From the NCBI RefSeq assembly GCF_013337685.1, contig NZ_SUQN01000001.1:310001-374000 (forward strand): a stretch of DNA of 64,000 bases, read 5' to 3'. Numbering within the stretch: the first letter of the stretch is position 1; each line of letters starts with the position of its first letter. Shown in pieces: positions 1 to 9,989 of this stretch. The notes beneath the pieces are model-generated. The model did no database searches. It was not told the origin of the DNA and saw only the letters and a list, made by a program, of their open reading frames with translations. Source of the stretch: Citrobacter gillenii. Its GTDB lineage: Bacteria > Pseudomonadota > Gammaproteobacteria > Enterobacterales > Enterobacteriaceae. A program made the position numbers and the translations under genes.

Positions 1-2
1 TG

Positions 3-959
3 AGTTCAATGACACTCACATCCGGTTCAACCGGGTTGCCTAAGGCAGCGGTGCATACCTGTCAGGCACATTTGGCGAGTGCGCAGGGGGTGCTGTCATT
101 AATGCCGTTTGGCACAGAGGATGACTGGCTGCTCTCGCTACCGCTGTTTCATGTTTCCGGTCAGGGTATTTTGTGGCGCTGGTTATTGGCTGGTGCGCGC
201 ATGACCGTGCGTGACAAGCAACCGCTGGAACAGATGCTGGTGGGCTGCACTCATGCCTCGCTGGTACCGACGCAGCTTTGGCGATTGCTGGTAAACAACG
301 CACCGATCACGTTGAAAGCGGTACTGCTGGGGGGTGCGGCCATTCCGGTTGAGCTGACCGAGCAGGCGCGTGAGCAGGGGATTCGCTGCTGGTGCGGTTA
401 CGGGCTGACGGAGTTTGCTTCCACGGTTTGCGCGAAAGAGGCCGATGGCCTGGGCGATGTCGGCTCTGCCTTGCCGGGCAGAGAGGTCAGGATCGTGGAT
501 GATGAAGTCTGGCTGCGCGCTGCCAGCATGGCGTCAGGTTACTGGCGCAACGGGCAGCTTATTCCGCTGGTTAATGACGAAGGCTGGTTTGCTACCCGCG
601 ATCGCGGGGTGTTAAACGACGGTAAGCTCACGATTGTCGGTCGCATGGACAACCTGTTCTTTAGCGGCGGGGAAGGTATTCAGCCGGAAGAGGTGGAACG
701 CGTGATCGCCGCCCATCCGCACGTGCTGCAAGCCTTTGTTGTTCCGCTGGAAGACCATGAGTTTGGCCATCGTCCGGTGGCGGTCGTTGAATACGATACC
801 CGTGCGGATGACGCCAATCTTGCTGAATGGGTGAAAGATAAACTGGCCCGTTTTCAACAACCGGTACGCTGGCTGGAATTACCGCCAGAGCTGAAAAGTG
901 GCGGTATTAAGGTTTCTCGCCGCGCATTGCTGGACTGGGTCCGAGAAAAATCGTCATAA
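3..959 (+). CDS. menE: o-succinylbenzoate--CoA ligase, 5'-truncated by the window edge
   Basis: C-terminal part (about 318 residues) of the acyl-adenylating enzyme that activates o-succinylbenzoate with ATP and CoA in menaquinone synthesis; cytoplasmic. Visible are the AMP-binding P-loop [11 protein letters not shown] at the very start, the CGYGLTE adenylate-binding motif, the RDRG hinge region, the [20 protein letters not shown] linker segment and the C-terminal GGIKVSR with the expected catalytic lysine. The reading frame is open to base 3, so the ATG at 9 is an internal methionine and not the start. The 3' end overlaps the convergent arnF by 53 bp. In E. coli and Salmonella pmrD lies between these two genes. 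Confidence 0.95.
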   Translation, partial: SSMTLTSGSTGLPKAAVHTCQAHLASAQGVLSLMPFGTEDDWLLSLPLFHVSGQGILWRWLLAGARMTVRDKQPLEQMLVGCTHASLVPTQLWRLLVNNAPITLKAVLLGGAAIPVELTEQAREQGIRCWCGYGLTEFASTVCAKEADGLGDVGSALPGREVRIVDDEVWLRAASMASGYWRNGQLIPLVNDEGWFATRDRGVLNDGKLTIVGRMDNLFFSGGEGIQPEEVERVIAAHPHVLQAFVVPLEDHEFGHRPVAVVEYDTRADDANLAEWVKDKLARFQQPVRWLELPPELKSGGIKVSRRALLDWVREKSS

Positions 960-1305
960 GCCCTGCCATAATGCACAGCACGCCGATGAGCGCCCGCCAT
1001 GAAAATGAACCCTGCCAGCCAGGTAAGAGCATTGAGGCGAGCCACACCAGTACGTAGCTGAGGCTGAGCAGGGCGTAGGCCTTGCTCAGTGCCAGTCGGT
1101 GCAGGGCCTGGTGCCAGCAGATAACCGACAGCAAATATCCCGCCAGTCCCGCGTACAGCGTTAACGTCCCGACGCTTGCGGAAAATATCGCTTCCATAAA
1201 TCGCAACGGATGCAGTATCGGCGGCAGATTGTCCATCGCGTAGCCGAGACTCAACTGAGCCAGCGAAGTAATCATGACGCTGCATAGCCCCCAGAATATC
1301 CCCAT
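907..1305 (-). CDS. arnF: ArnF, subunit of undecaprenyl-phosphate-L-Ara4N flippase
   Basis: Small SMR/EamA-type membrane protein (132 residues; about 128 in E. coli) that with ArnE is thought to flip undecaprenyl-phosphate-L-Ara4N across the inner membrane. Four hydrophobic segments are visible, with the family signature [20 protein letters not shown]. The start is the ATG at 1303-1305, whose first base is shared with the TAA stop of arnE (TAATG), which implies coupled translation; the open frame extends further upstream but only inside arnE. It is the last gene of arnBCADTEF. Its 3' end overlaps menE on the other strand. Known in the family: role with ArnE. Inferred here: same role. Confidence 0.93.
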   Translation of the reverse strand: MGIFWGLCSVMITSLAQLSLGYAMDNLPPILHPLRFMEAIFSASVGTLTLYAGLAGYLLSVICWHQALHRLALSKAYALLSLSYVLVWLASMLLPGWQGSFSWRALIGVLCIMAGLMTIFLGPSPAMRGEKP

Positions 1306-1640
1306 TACACCGCGCTCCCGAGAATAAAAATACCGGTGATAATCAGCCCCACGCCCAGCCAATGGCGCTTTGTGACGGGCTCTCGCCAGATTTTCCAGGC
1401 TGCCAGCGTGACCCAGACAAAGTTAAGGCTCAGCATCGGATAGGCCAGGCCAACCGGAATATTCTGCAACACTGCCAGCCATAACAGCATCGCCAGACCG
1501 AGACTTACCAGAGCCAGACTCATCCACCACGCAATGTGGCGTTTGCGCGCGCGGATGGCCACCGGGCGGGTGGCCTGCTTCTGGCACAGTTGCCCGCCTA
1601 CGCTGAGCAGACTGGCGAGGACTAACGCCAGCCAGATCAT
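1305..1640 (-). CDS. arnE: ArnE, subunit of undecaprenyl-phosphate-L-Ara4N flippase
   Basis: 111-residue SMR-like membrane protein, the usual length for ArnE, with four hydrophobic segments starting at [20 protein letters not shown]. It contains the conserved [20 protein letters not shown] segment. It partners ArnF in moving undecaprenyl-phosphate-L-Ara4N to the periplasmic face, where ArnT uses it. The start overlaps the end of arnT by 4 bp (ATGA), and its stop overlaps the arnF start by one base, so the three genes are tightly coupled. Confidence 0.94.
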   Translation of the reverse strand: MIWLALVLASLLSVGGQLCQKQATRPVAIRARKRHIAWWMSLALVSLGLAMLLWLAVLQNIPVGLAYPMLSLNFVWVTLAAWKIWREPVTKRHWLGVGLIITGIFILGSAV

Positions 1641-3292
1641 TGGGGCCGGTACTGAATCAAGACCAGACGCCCCTGATTATCAACGTAATCCGCGGGGGGA
1701 ATGGCAAGTTGAGTTATATCCTGATCCTTCGAAATCGACAGCACCAGCGTAATAGTACCCTCCTGGCGATGTTGGGCTAACCAGTCGGGAAAGCCAGTCT
1801 GACTGACAAAGCGACCCTGGGCATCGGGATAATTCAGGCCATATTTTAGCTCGCCCATTTGCCCGTACAGGATGATGTCATCGCGTTTCAGGCTCCAGGC
1901 CAGACCTGCGGCGACGCCAACGTTGTCCGCAAGCACGTAGCGACTCGGTTGTAACACCTCTTTGGTCATCTCAACAAAAAACTGCGGTTGTTTCGCTTCC
2001 ATGACCCTGTCGGGTATCGCGTATCCAAACAACAGCACCAGCCCCAATGGGCAGAATGCGGCATATTTCCAGGTTTTTTGGCTATTGGTCAGCGTATACC
2101 AGCCGAAAAAAGTCCAGATGAGAAAGATGCCCCACGAATAAAAAACCTTATAAGTTTCGATATGCGTCCACACGGGAGACGGCAGCGGCCCCAGTGTAGA
2201 CACCACAAAGGTGGCGACAATGCCGATCACCCCAAACAGAAAGTTGATCCCGCCATTGACGCGCAGGGCAACGGATCCTTCCTTGGCCGCCTGCACACCG
2301 AAACGCGCGATGAGGAGAGCCAGCGGCGCGAAGCAGGAAAGAATATAGGTGGGGAGTTTTCCTTTAGCGATGCTGAAAAACACAATCGGCATGACAATCC
2401 AGCCCAATAGGTACAGCGCACCTCGCGGGATATCCCGCTCACGCCAGCCTGTTCGCAGCGCGCCAGGCAGAAGACCAAGCCAGGGCAAACAGCCCGCGAT
2501 AAGGACGGGCAGGTAGTACCAGAACGGAGCTTTATGCTGGGCATCCGCCAGTGCGAAACGCTGAATATGTTCGACCCAGAAAAAGTAATGCCAGAAGTCA
2601 GGTTCGCGTTGTGCAATGGTTATTCCCCACGGCAACACAATGGTAATGCAACCGACCACCGCCAGCAGACCGTAGAGAAAGAGATCTTTCCATCGTTTTT
2701 GTACTAATACCCACGGCAGTACGCTGAGAACCGGGACCGCCAGTGCGAGAAAACCTTTGGTCATCACCCCCATGCCGCAGGACAGTCCCAACAGCAAAAA
2801 GGCGATGATTTTGCCGGTTTTAGTGGTGGCCTGCATGCCTTGCCAAAAACAGCACATGCCCGCCATCAGCCACAGGGCGATGATAGGATCGAGAACTGCG
2901 TAGGTGCCGATGCTGTAAACGGAAAAAAACGTTAAGAAAATTACTGAGGAGAGTATGGCGGTGCGTTTATCCTGCCAGAGTCGCATGGCAAGCCAGGCCA
3001 CCAGTAGCGCGGTGAGTAGGGTGGCAAAAATAGCGCCCGCCCTGACGCCAAAATTGTCTGCACCAAATAACCACTGCCCGATACTGTTTAACCAGTATCC
3101 GGCAATCGGTTTTTCAAAATAGCGTAACCCGAGAAAGTGCGGGACTATCCAGTCGCCCGAGTTGAGCATTTCTCGGCTAATTTCCGCGTAGCGCGTTTCG
3201 TCAGGCTGCCACAGCAGGCGGCTATTGATGGGAACAATATAATACAGCGCAATAAAGGCGATAAACGCCACGGTATAACGTAGAGATTTCAT
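1637..3292 (-). CDS. arnT: ArnT, lipid A L-Ara4N transferase
   Basis: Integral inner-membrane GT-C glycosyltransferase (551 residues; E. coli 550) that moves 4-amino-4-deoxy-L-arabinose from undecaprenyl phosphate to lipid A phosphates on the periplasmic side, lowering polymyxin binding. The conserved first periplasmic loop [15 protein letters not shown] with its acidic residues follows TM1, and about a dozen hydrophobic segments follow, then a soluble C-terminal domain. The ATG at 3290-3292 was chosen because it gives the family N-terminus (MKSLRY) and an ATGA overlap with the arnD stop; the open frame runs 12 codons further up but inside arnD. Confidence 0.96.
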   Translation of the reverse strand: MKSLRYTVAFIAFIALYYIVPINSRLLWQPDETRYAEISREMLNSGDWIVPHFLGLRYFEKPIAGYWLNSIGQWLFGADNFGVRAGAIFATLLTALLVAWLAMRLWQDKRTAILSSVIFLTFFSVYSIGTYAVLDPIIALWLMAGMCCFWQGMQATTKTGKIIAFLLLGLSCGMGVMTKGFLALAVPVLSVLPWVLVQKRWKDLFLYGLLAVVGCITIVLPWGITIAQREPDFWHYFFWVEHIQRFALADAQHKAPFWYYLPVLIAGCLPWLGLLPGALRTGWRERDIPRGALYLLGWIVMPIVFFSIAKGKLPTYILSCFAPLALLIARFGVQAAKEGSVALRVNGGINFLFGVIGIVATFVVSTLGPLPSPVWTHIETYKVFYSWGIFLIWTFFGWYTLTNSQKTWKYAAFCPLGLVLLFGYAIPDRVMEAKQPQFFVEMTKEVLQPSRYVLADNVGVAAGLAWSLKRDDIILYGQMGELKYGLNYPDAQGRFVSQTGFPDWLAQHRQEGTITLVLSISKDQDITQLAIPPADYVDNQGRLVLIQYRPQ

Positions 3293-4191
3293 CGTGACAC
3301 ACTCACCGGGTACTGACAGCCGAGCCATCCCTCTCTGCCGGGTATTTTGCCGCGAACGACCTGGCCTGTTGGTAGCGTAGAGATATCGTCTGGCAGGAGC
3401 TCACCAAGCGGGCAAAACGTAATGCCCGCATCAGCGGCTCGAGTCAGCAAGTCATCAAAATCGTGATGGCAGGCGATCCCTTCAACTTCCGCATGAATGG
3501 TGTACACCGGCGTTGCTGTGTTCATCAGTATGTGGGAGAGGATCCAGGCATTGAAGTCGACAGCCTGCACTTCCCGGCCAATCACTTCATCCCAGGTCGG
3601 TAAAGTGACGGGAATCTGCGGCGTACCGGCTTTCCCCGTCGCAAGCAGCGGGCGAAATAGTGAAGAGCCCCGACAATCGCTGTTGTAGCGTAGGTTAAAG
3701 GCTTCTTTGGCGTGGACGATGCGTTCGTCAGCACGCCATCCGGCAGCGGCTGAGCAGGTGACAGGCTGTCCGGCGATGGCCTCAAGCACGGTAATACCTT
3801 GAGAAATATCATCAATCAGTTGTTTGTCATTCCAGGTGCCACTTCGCGCCTGCCAGGCATGGTGATCCCAGGCGTGCAGGCCGGTTTCGTGAACCCGGGC
3901 GGCTTGCGCAATAATGGCAGCATTCGCGTGGCCTATTTCTTTTCCTGGCCACGCGGTCCCGGCCAGTAAAATATCCCACCCGTAGAGAGAGACTGCGTTT
4001 GAGCGCAGCATCTTCCACAAAAATTGCGGTTTCACCAGACGCCAGAGATGGCGTCCCATGTTGTCAGGTCCAACGCTAAAGAAAAAACTTGCCCGAACGT
4101 TATGTCGGTTCAATGTCTCCAGCAGGCGGGGCACGCCTTCGCGCGTCCCCCTGAAGGTATCGACATCAATGCGCAAGCCCACTTTGGTCAT
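3289..4191 (-). CDS. arnD: ArnD, 4-deoxy-4-formamido-L-arabinose-phosphoundecaprenol deformylase
   Basis: 300-residue polysaccharide-deacetylase (NodB) family enzyme that removes the formyl group from undecaprenyl-phosphate-L-Ara4FN, which makes the pathway irreversible. The N-terminal metal-binding motif [12 protein letters not shown] and the HAWDHHAWQ motif are present. Acts at the cytoplasmic face of the inner membrane. Start and stop both overlap neighbours by 4 bp (arnA stop at 4188, arnT start at 3292). Confidence 0.96.
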   Translation of the reverse strand: MTKVGLRIDVDTFRGTREGVPRLLETLNRHNVRASFFFSVGPDNMGRHLWRLVKPQFLWKMLRSNAVSLYGWDILLAGTAWPGKEIGHANAAIIAQAARVHETGLHAWDHHAWQARSGTWNDKQLIDDISQGITVLEAIAGQPVTCSAAAGWRADERIVHAKEAFNLRYNSDCRGSSLFRPLLATGKAGTPQIPVTLPTWDEVIGREVQAVDFNAWILSHILMNTATPVYTIHAEVEGIACHHDFDDLLTRAADAGITFCPLGELLPDDISTLPTGQVVRGKIPGREGWLGCQYPVSVSR

Positions 4192-6170
4192 GATGTGTGT
4201 TCCGTGACATCCACGCTGCGTAAGAAGAAATCGAGGGTCTCTTCTACCGTTTCCTGCATGTCGATGGTCGGCTCCCAGTTCATACAGCGTCGGGCATTAC
4301 GAATACTCGGTTTACGGTGTTCAACGTCCTGATAACCTTTACCATAGTAGCTGCTGCTTTCGACGTCACGGAAACCGGCAAACGGCGGGAAGTGCTGACG
4401 CAGTGGATGTTTTTCAAAGCAGCTCAGCAACATTTCTGCCAGTTCCTGAATGCTGGCTTCGTTATCCGGGTTACCGATGTTGATAATCTCGCCGTCACAG
4501 CGTCCACCGGCGTTTTCTATGATGCGGAACAGCGCCTCGATACCGTCGCGAATATCAGTAAAGCAACGCTTCTGCTTACCACCTTCAATCAGCTTAATCG
4601 GCGAACCTTCCACCAGATTGAGGATCAACTGAGTAATGGCGCGTGAGCTACCGATACGGGCAGCGTTCAGGCTGTCGAGACGCGGCCCCATCCAGTTAAA
4701 TGGACGGAACAGCGTGAAGCGCAGTCCTTCTTTTTCGCCGTACGCCCAAATAACGCGATCCAGAAGCTGCTTAGAAACGGAATAGATCCAACGCGGCTTA
4801 TTGACCGGGCCGACGGTAAGGTTTGAGCTGTCTTCATCAAAGACCTTATCGCTACACATGCCGTACACTTCGGACGTTGACGGGAAAATGATGCGCTTGC
4901 GGTATTTCACGCAGTAGCGAATGATTTTCAGGTTTTCTTCAAAATCGAGTTCAAAGACACGCAGCGGGTTGCGGGTGTATTCAATCGGCGTGGCAATCGC
5001 CACCAGCGGCAGCACGACGTCGCATTTTTTTACATGGTATTCAATCCATTCAGAATGAATACTGATATCGCCTTCGACAAAATGGAAGCGAGGGTGTTGC
5101 AAGAATCGTCCAATTGCATCGCTGCCGATATCCAGCCCATAAACCTCGTAGTTATCTTCCTGCAGCAGACGTTCGGTCAGGTGGTTACCGATGAAACCGT
5201 TCACGCCGAGGATCAGGACACGCGTGCGACGTTTGCTGGCGGAAACCTGCTGGCCGTTCAGGCGAGACCCCACCACCAGACCCAGAACCTGCGCCAGCTG
5301 TGAACCTTGCATGGCAATGCCATCGCCCGCTTGCCCGGTAATGATTTCAAGTGCGCCATCGGCACAGGCTATTTGTAGCGGGGACGCAGAGAGCACGGTA
5401 CCCGGCTGTGCGCCGGTGATGTTTGCGCACGGGCGTGATGACCAGACGGTAAATTTTTGTGTTCCTGCATAGCTAAACGCGCCAGGCCAGGGATCGGAGA
5501 CCGCACGTACCCTGTTATGTAATTGCCCGGCCGGTTTGTTCCAGTCAAGGACGCTGTCGTCCGGCGTGCGACGACCAAAATAGGTTGCATCGGCTTCCTG
5601 CTGGTGGCGCTGCTGAAAGTCAGCCGTTTTGATAGCAGGCAGCGTTTGTTCCAGCATTTGGCGCGCCGTCTGGCACAGTTTATGATGCAACGTTAATGCC
5701 ATGTCATCGGGTGAAATAGCCACACGCTGCTGGGCAACAATCGCCCCGGCATCTGCGCGTTTGACCATACGGTGAAGCGTGACGCCCGTTTCCGTTTCGC
5801 CATTGACCAGCACCCAATTCAGCGGGGCGCGACCACGGTATTTCGGCAACAGCGAGCCGTGCAGGTTGAATGCGCCCACAGGTGCGAGGCGAAGAATCTC
5901 ATCGCTGAGTAAATGGCGATAGTAGAACGAAAAAATGACCTCAGGGGCGAGCTGGCTGATGCGCTCAACCCACAATGGATGATTGACGTTGTCCGGGGCA
6001 TAGACCGGGATCCCTGCGCTGGCCGCAAGCCGGGAGACGGAGCCAAAAAACGCTTTTTCACCGGGGTTATCGGTGTGCGTGAAAATAGCAGCGATGTCAT
6101 AACCCGCATCCAGCAAAGCTTGAATTCCTTGACATCCCATATCGTGATAAGCAAATACGACGGCTTTCAT
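4188..6170 (-). CDS. arnA: ArnA, bifunctional UDP-GlcA decarboxylase / UDP-L-Ara4N formyltransferase
   Basis: 660-residue fusion, standard length. The N-terminal half (about 1-300) is the formyltransferase that uses 10-formyl-THF, with [18 protein letters not shown] carrying the catalytic Asn/His. The C-terminal half (about 315-660) is an NAD-dependent SDR decarboxylase of UDP-glucuronate, with the Rossmann motif [18 protein letters not shown] (catalytic Ser/Glu) and the YSVSK Tyr/Lys pair. It works before and after ArnB in making UDP-L-Ara4FN. It overlaps arnC and arnD by 4 bp each. Confidence 0.97.
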   Translation of the reverse strand: MKAVVFAYHDMGCQGIQALLDAGYDIAAIFTHTDNPGEKAFFGSVSRLAASAGIPVYAPDNVNHPLWVERISQLAPEVIFSFYYRHLLSDEILRLAPVGAFNLHGSLLPKYRGRAPLNWVLVNGETETGVTLHRMVKRADAGAIVAQQRVAISPDDMALTLHHKLCQTARQMLEQTLPAIKTADFQQRHQQEADATYFGRRTPDDSVLDWNKPAGQLHNRVRAVSDPWPGAFSYAGTQKFTVWSSRPCANITGAQPGTVLSASPLQIACADGALEIITGQAGDGIAMQGSQLAQVLGLVVGSRLNGQQVSASKRRTRVLILGVNGFIGNHLTERLLQEDNYEVYGLDIGSDAIGRFLQHPRFHFVEGDISIHSEWIEYHVKKCDVVLPLVAIATPIEYTRNPLRVFELDFEENLKIIRYCVKYRKRIIFPSTSEVYGMCSDKVFDEDSSNLTVGPVNKPRWIYSVSKQLLDRVIWAYGEKEGLRFTLFRPFNWMGPRLDSLNAARIGSSRAITQLILNLVEGSPIKLIEGGKQKRCFTDIRDGIEALFRIIENAGGRCDGEIINIGNPDNEASIQELAEMLLSCFEKHPLRQHFPPFAGFRDVESSSYYGKGYQDVEHRKPSIRNARRCMNWEPTIDMQETVEETLDFFLRSVDVTEHTS

Positions 6171-7150
6171 GCGTGGTTTTCCTCGGTTGACTGCGTGGTG
6201 TGTGGACGAATAACGTGTTGAACAAAGTAGCGGGGGCGGGCGCGGACATCGTTATAGATGCGACCGATATATTCGCCGAGTAAACCCATACCAATGAACT
6301 GTGCGCCGATAAACGTAAACAGCACGGCAAACAGCATAAAGACCCCCTCAGCTGCCCACTGCGGACCCAGCGTCAGGCGAAGAACGACCAGCAGAACGGA
6401 CAGGGTGAAACCCGTGGCGGCAATCATGCTGCCCAGCAGGCTCAGCATGCGCAGCGGTGTGGTGGTCAGGCAGGTCACCAGGTCATACATCAGGTTAATC
6501 AAACGCATAAAGCTGTACTTAGAGTCGCCAAATTCACGCTCTGCATGGTGCACCGGGATTTCCGTCGCGCGACGGGCAAAGATGTTGGCCAGAATGGGAA
6601 TGAAGGTGCTGCGCTCCTGGCAATGCAGCATGGCATCAACGATATTACGGCGATAGGCGCGTAGCATGCAGCCATAATCCCCCATCGCTTTACCGGTAGT
6701 ACGTTGAATCAAATGGTTGATCATCCTCGAGGCCGTCTTACGAAAGATGCTGTCTTGCCTGTTTTGGCGCACCGTTCCGACCACGTCGAAGCCCTGGTCT
6801 GCGGTGGCGACCAGCCGTGGGATCTCTTCTGGTGGGTTCTGCAAGTCTGCATCCAGCGTGATGACCAAATCACCGGTGACGTGGCTGAAACCGGCCATAA
6901 TCGCCGAGTGCTGCCCGTAATTGCGATTCAGCAGAATAGAGACAATATGGCTGTTGTGGGCCTGTGAGGCATCCATCATCAACTGTGCGGAATTGTCGCT
7001 GCTGCCGTCATCGATCAGCAGGATTTCATAGTCTTTCCCCAGTTTTTCGCAGGCGGCACAGGTACGTCTGATTAACTCCGGCAGGCTTTCCTGTTCGTTA
7101 AAAACGGGAATGACTACCGAGACTTTTTTAATCGGTGTGGCTTCAAACAT
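6167..7150 (-). CDS. arnC: ArnC, undecaprenyl-phosphate Ara4FN transferase
   Basis: GT2 glycosyltransferase (327 residues) that transfers L-Ara4FN from UDP to undecaprenyl phosphate. The N-terminal GT-A domain shows [23 protein letters not shown] and the metal-binding [11 protein letters not shown]; two C-terminal hydrophobic segments anchor it in the inner membrane. Two in-frame ATGs lie two codons apart (7156 and 7150). The one at 7150 has the better spacing (8 nt) to AGGA and gives the family N-terminus MFEATPIKK. The upstream one would give the ATGA overlap with arnB seen elsewhere in this operon, so either is possible. Confidence 0.95.
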   Translation of the reverse strand: MFEATPIKKVSVVIPVFNEQESLPELIRRTCAACEKLGKDYEILLIDDGSSDNSAQLMMDASQAHNSHIVSILLNRNYGQHSAIMAGFSHVTGDLVITLDADLQNPPEEIPRLVATADQGFDVVGTVRQNRQDSIFRKTASRMINHLIQRTTGKAMGDYGCMLRAYRRNIVDAMLHCQERSTFIPILANIFARRATEIPVHHAEREFGDSKYSFMRLINLMYDLVTCLTTTPLRMLSLLGSMIAATGFTLSVLLVVLRLTLGPQWAAEGVFMLFAVLFTFIGAQFIGMGLLGEYIGRIYNDVRARPRYFVQHVIRPHTTQSTEENHA

Positions 7151-7152
7151 GG

Positions 7153-8292
7153 TCATTGTCCTGCTATCCGGCGAAGTGCCGTGATGACGCGCTGGGTATC
7201 GTCGGCGGTCATGTCGGGAAATAAAGGCAGTGAACAGATGCGGGCGCTATTCCATTCTGTGTTGGGGAGCGACAGGGTGGGGAAGCGTTCGCGATAATAC
7301 TTTTGCGTGTGCGCCGCGCGAAAATGCAGACCGGTACCGATACCTTCAGCCTTCAGTGCTTCCATTAAGGCGTCCCGGCTCAGGCCGCAGCGTGCCTCGT
7401 CAACACGAATAATAAACAGATGCCAGGCGTGAACGTGCGACCATTGCGGCAAGCTCAACGGCTGAAAAGGCGTATCTGCCAGCGCGTGCTGATAGTGGTG
7501 CGCAATTTCAGCGCGACGTGCATTTATTCGACCCAGTTTATCCAGTTGCACCAGGGCGATGGCAGCATTGATATCGGTCAGATTGTACTTGTATCCTGGG
7601 GTTATAACTTCCGCCTGCGGTGCACGACCAAAGGTTTGCCGGTCATAGGCATCCACGCCCAGACCGTGGAATTTCAGACTGCGAAGCCGTTGCGCGAGCG
7701 CACTGTCGTCGGTCACGATCAGTCCACCTTCCGCGCAGGTAACATTTTTGATGGCGTGAAAGGAGAAAATCGCCGTACCGCGGGCGCCAACATGACGGCC
7801 TTTGTATAAGGTTCCCACCGCATGTGCGGCGTCTTCGATGACCGGGATGCCATAACGTTCGCCGATGGCGTAAATCGCATCAAGATCGGCAGGAGCGCCG
7901 GCGTAATGCACCGGAATAATTGCTTTGGTTCGTGGGGTGATGGCCGCTTCGATTTGTTCGGGAGTGACCATCAGCGTATCGCGGTCGACATCGATCATCA
8001 CCGGCGTCGCACCCAACAGGACAATTATATTGATCGTGGAAACCCACGTCATCGACGGGGTGATCACCTCATCACCTGCGCCTACGTCCAGCGCCATCAG
8101 CGTGATGTGCATACCTGCTGTAGCTGAGCAGACGGCAACGGCATGTTGGTTTCCCGTCAGCCGACAGAATGCCTCTTCCAGTTGCTGATTTTTAGGGCCG
8201 GTGGTTATCCATCCTGAGTCCAGAACGGTTTTGACGGCGGCAAGCTCTTCAGTACCGAAGGCCGGGCGAGAGAAAGGCAAAAAGTCAGACAT
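7153..8292 (-). CDS. arnB: ArnB, UDP-4-amino-4-deoxy-L-arabinose aminotransferase
   Basis: 379-residue DegT/DnrJ/EryC1-family PLP enzyme, first gene of the arn operon, converting UDP-4-keto-arabinose to UDP-L-Ara4N with glutamate as amino donor. The N-terminal [14 protein letters not shown], the [14 protein letters not shown] segment, IEDAAHAVG and [14 protein letters not shown] (PLP-binding lysine) are visible. There are two adjacent ATGs at 8295 and 8292; the second has 6 nt spacing from AGGA and matches the family start [10 protein letters not shown]. Transcription probably starts from a promoter near the PmrA-box-like site at 8395-8411. Confidence 0.96.
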   Translation of the reverse strand: MSDFLPFSRPAFGTEELAAVKTVLDSGWITTGPKNQQLEEAFCRLTGNQHAVAVCSATAGMHITLMALDVGAGDEVITPSMTWVSTINIIVLLGATPVMIDVDRDTLMVTPEQIEAAITPRTKAIIPVHYAGAPADLDAIYAIGERYGIPVIEDAAHAVGTLYKGRHVGARGTAIFSFHAIKNVTCAEGGLIVTDDSALAQRLRSLKFHGLGVDAYDRQTFGRAPQAEVITPGYKYNLTDINAAIALVQLDKLGRINARRAEIAHHYQHALADTPFQPLSLPQWSHVHAWHLFIIRVDEARCGLSRDALMEALKAEGIGTGLHFRAAHTQKYYRERFPTLSLPNTEWNSARICSLPLFPDMTADDTQRVITALRRIAGQ

Positions 8293-8295
8293 CAT

Positions 8296-8580
8296 TATTC
8301 CTTCAAGCCATTAAACGCCATCGCATATTTATTAGGATGATAAATAGAGGTGTCGTTAATTATTTCATCAGGCTGCAAAGATTAATGATTGAAGGTTAAT
8401 TTATCCTTAAGAGTTTAAGGTTGAGAAATAATGTGGAGTGTTTTGATTTTTGTGATTATCACTTTGAAAGTGAAATGTTTTTATATTTTATTTTTCGTCG
8501 CGAGCTACCGACATTACTCCATTTTATTAAAAAATTAAGCAATGCCGGTACACATACAGCCAATTTCATCGTGACAAAAA
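8296..8580. other. arnB upstream region lacking ais
   Basis: A 285-bp AT-rich gap between nudI and arnB. Apart from the PmrA-box-like site I see no gene. The one open frame (8421-8657, + strand) has no ribosome site I can defend, runs into nudI antisense and resembles nothing known to me. The expected ais gene (LPS core heptose phosphatase) is not here, nor any remnant that I can recognise. Confidence 0.6.
8395..8411 (-). promoter_or_regulatory. PmrA-box-like direct repeat upstream of arnB
   Basis: On the + strand the sequence reads GTTAAT, five bases, CTTAAG, which fits the PmrA consensus YTTAAK-N5-YTTAAK with a single mismatch (first G). It lies about 105-120 bp upstream of the arnB start. 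The motif call is from recalled consensus. Strand is given as that of the gene it would control. In E. coli and Salmonella the matching region is shared with the divergent ais gene, which is absent here. Confidence 0.6.
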
Positions 8581-9006
8581 CTACAGTAGTCCTTTCAGTT
8601 TTAACGTTTTTCGGGTGGCGACGTTTAAGTCGTAATGGGCGAGGTCCTGCGGTTTAACCCAGGCGAAGTCCTGAAACTCTTTGTTAATCTTCACCTCACG
8701 ATTGGCTGAAACACAATCGAAGATCAGATAAATCATGTAGATCTCTTCCTGGCGACCATCAGCATAGGTTTTGGTGCGGATATCATCACTAAAGGTCCAC
8801 GGAGTTATCTCTGTGAGCACCAACTGCTCGCCCAATTCTTCGCGCACTTCGCGACGCAAGGCCTCTTCGATACGCTCACCCGGCTCAACGCCGCCACCTG
8901 AAAGTGCCCATTGACCGGGGAACACGCCGCGATCGTCGGCCATTTTGCACAGTAAATAACACCCTTCATTTTGAATTAATGGGCAAACAATCGTTCTTTG
9001 ACGCAT
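8581..9006 (-). CDS. nudI: NudI, Nudix nucleoside triphosphatase
   Basis: 141-residue Nudix hydrolase, same length as E. coli NudI (YfaO), which prefers pyrimidine deoxynucleoside triphosphates. The Nudix box GX5EX7REUXEEXGU is intact in [18 protein letters not shown] followed by REELGE. Cytoplasmic, Mg2+ dependent. It stands alone between the arn operon (same strand) and the divergent yfaZ. Confidence 0.94.
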   Translation of the reverse strand: MRQRTIVCPLIQNEGCYLLCKMADDRGVFPGQWALSGGGVEPGERIEEALRREVREELGEQLVLTEITPWTFSDDIRTKTYADGRQEEIYMIYLIFDCVSANREVKINKEFQDFAWVKPQDLAHYDLNVATRKTLKLKGLL

Positions 9007-9322
9007 AAGTCTGTTCCTTAGTGTGTCTGTTCAGTGAGTCCATCTTTCACTCATCTTACCTGTTACCAGACGCAGAAAAAATGCGTCCAGGCCGATTTAA
9101 AGGAGAAGCGGGATTAAATGAATGCGATAACAGAAAACACGCCTCAGGCCCTTGCTGCGGCGTAAGTTGGCCGTTAACTTAACCTTTGCTAAACATTCTG
9201 AGTAGTATTTAGTTACAATATGTTATTGCATCGCCTTTTTAGCTCATTGATTCCTCGCCATCAGGCAGTACAATCCAGCGGTTTTGGGGCTATGTTTAGT
9301 TTCTTGCTGGAAAGGATAGAAA
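9007..9322. other. nudI-yfaZ divergent intergenic region
   Basis: 316 bp holding the promoters of both flanking genes. A TACAAT hexamer at 9214-9219 is a plausible -10 for yfaZ, with no good -35. A short inverted repeat (GACGCA near 9070 and TGCGTC near 9082) is present. A 15-codon ORF at 9118-9165 follows an AAGGAG placed 11-12 nt upstream; I do not claim it as a gene. Nothing else recognised. Confidence 0.4.
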
Positions 9323-9865
9323 ATGAAAAAAAGTATTTTATTGGGCCTTGCTGGAATGCTGTTTGTTTCTGCGTCGGCGAACGCGGTAAGCATCAGCGGC
9401 CAGGCTGGTGAAGATTACACCAACCTTGGCTTCGGTTTCGGTACCGAGTCCTCCGGGCTGGCAGCCAGCGGCAACTGGATGCATAACGACGATGATGGTG
9501 ATGTTGCCGGCGTCGGTCTTGGCCTGAATATCCCGATTGGTCCTCTGCTGGCCACCGTTGGCGGGAAAGGCGTTTATACCAACCCAAACGACGGCGATGA
9601 AGGCTATGCGGCGGCGGTTGGTGGTGGCTTGCAGTGGCCGATTGGCGACAGCTTCCGTCTGTTTGGCGAGTACTACTACTCTCCGGATTCGCTTTCCAGC
9701 GGTATTGATAGCTACGAAGAAGCCAATGCGGGCGCGCGTCTGACCATTATTCGCCCACTGAGTATCGAAGCCGGTTATCGCTACCTGAACCTGGCGGGTA
9801 AAGATGGCAACCGTGACAATGCGATTGCTGACGGCCCGTATGTTGGGGTTAACGCCAGCTTCTGA
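9323..9865 (+). CDS. yfaZ: YfaZ family outer membrane protein precursor
   Basis: 180-residue protein with a clear signal peptide (MKKSILLGLAGMLFVSASANA, cleavage near residue 21), then alternating glycine- and aromatic-rich strands and a C-terminal phenylalanine (NASF), as in small outer-membrane beta-barrels. It matches E. coli YfaZ in length and pattern. The function of the family is not established. A good ribosome site (AAAGGA) precedes the ATG. It stands between nudI (divergent) and yfaY (same strand). Confidence 0.9.
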   Translation: MKKSILLGLAGMLFVSASANAVSISGQAGEDYTNLGFGFGTESSGLAASGNWMHNDDDGDVAGVGLGLNIPIGPLLATVGGKGVYTNPNDGDEGYAAAVGGGLQWPIGDSFRLFGEYYYSPDSLSSGIDSYEEANAGARLTIIRPLSIEAGYRYLNLAGKDGNRDNAIADGPYVGVNASF

Positions 9866-9989
9866 TGTCCCTGGCGCGGCGTTCAGCTGCGCCTGTTTTT
9901 CCTTCTCTTACTCATTCTCTTTCCCTCCATCCTCCATGTTCCCTCGCCATTGCGTTATAGTGTTTTGATTGCATAAGCAGGAGAACACA

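Noticed and set aside
8421..8657. 78-codon + strand ORF next to the arnB promoter as a possible ais remnant or new gene
   Set aside because: No similarity to Ais that I can see, no good ribosome site, and the 3' half is antisense to nudI.
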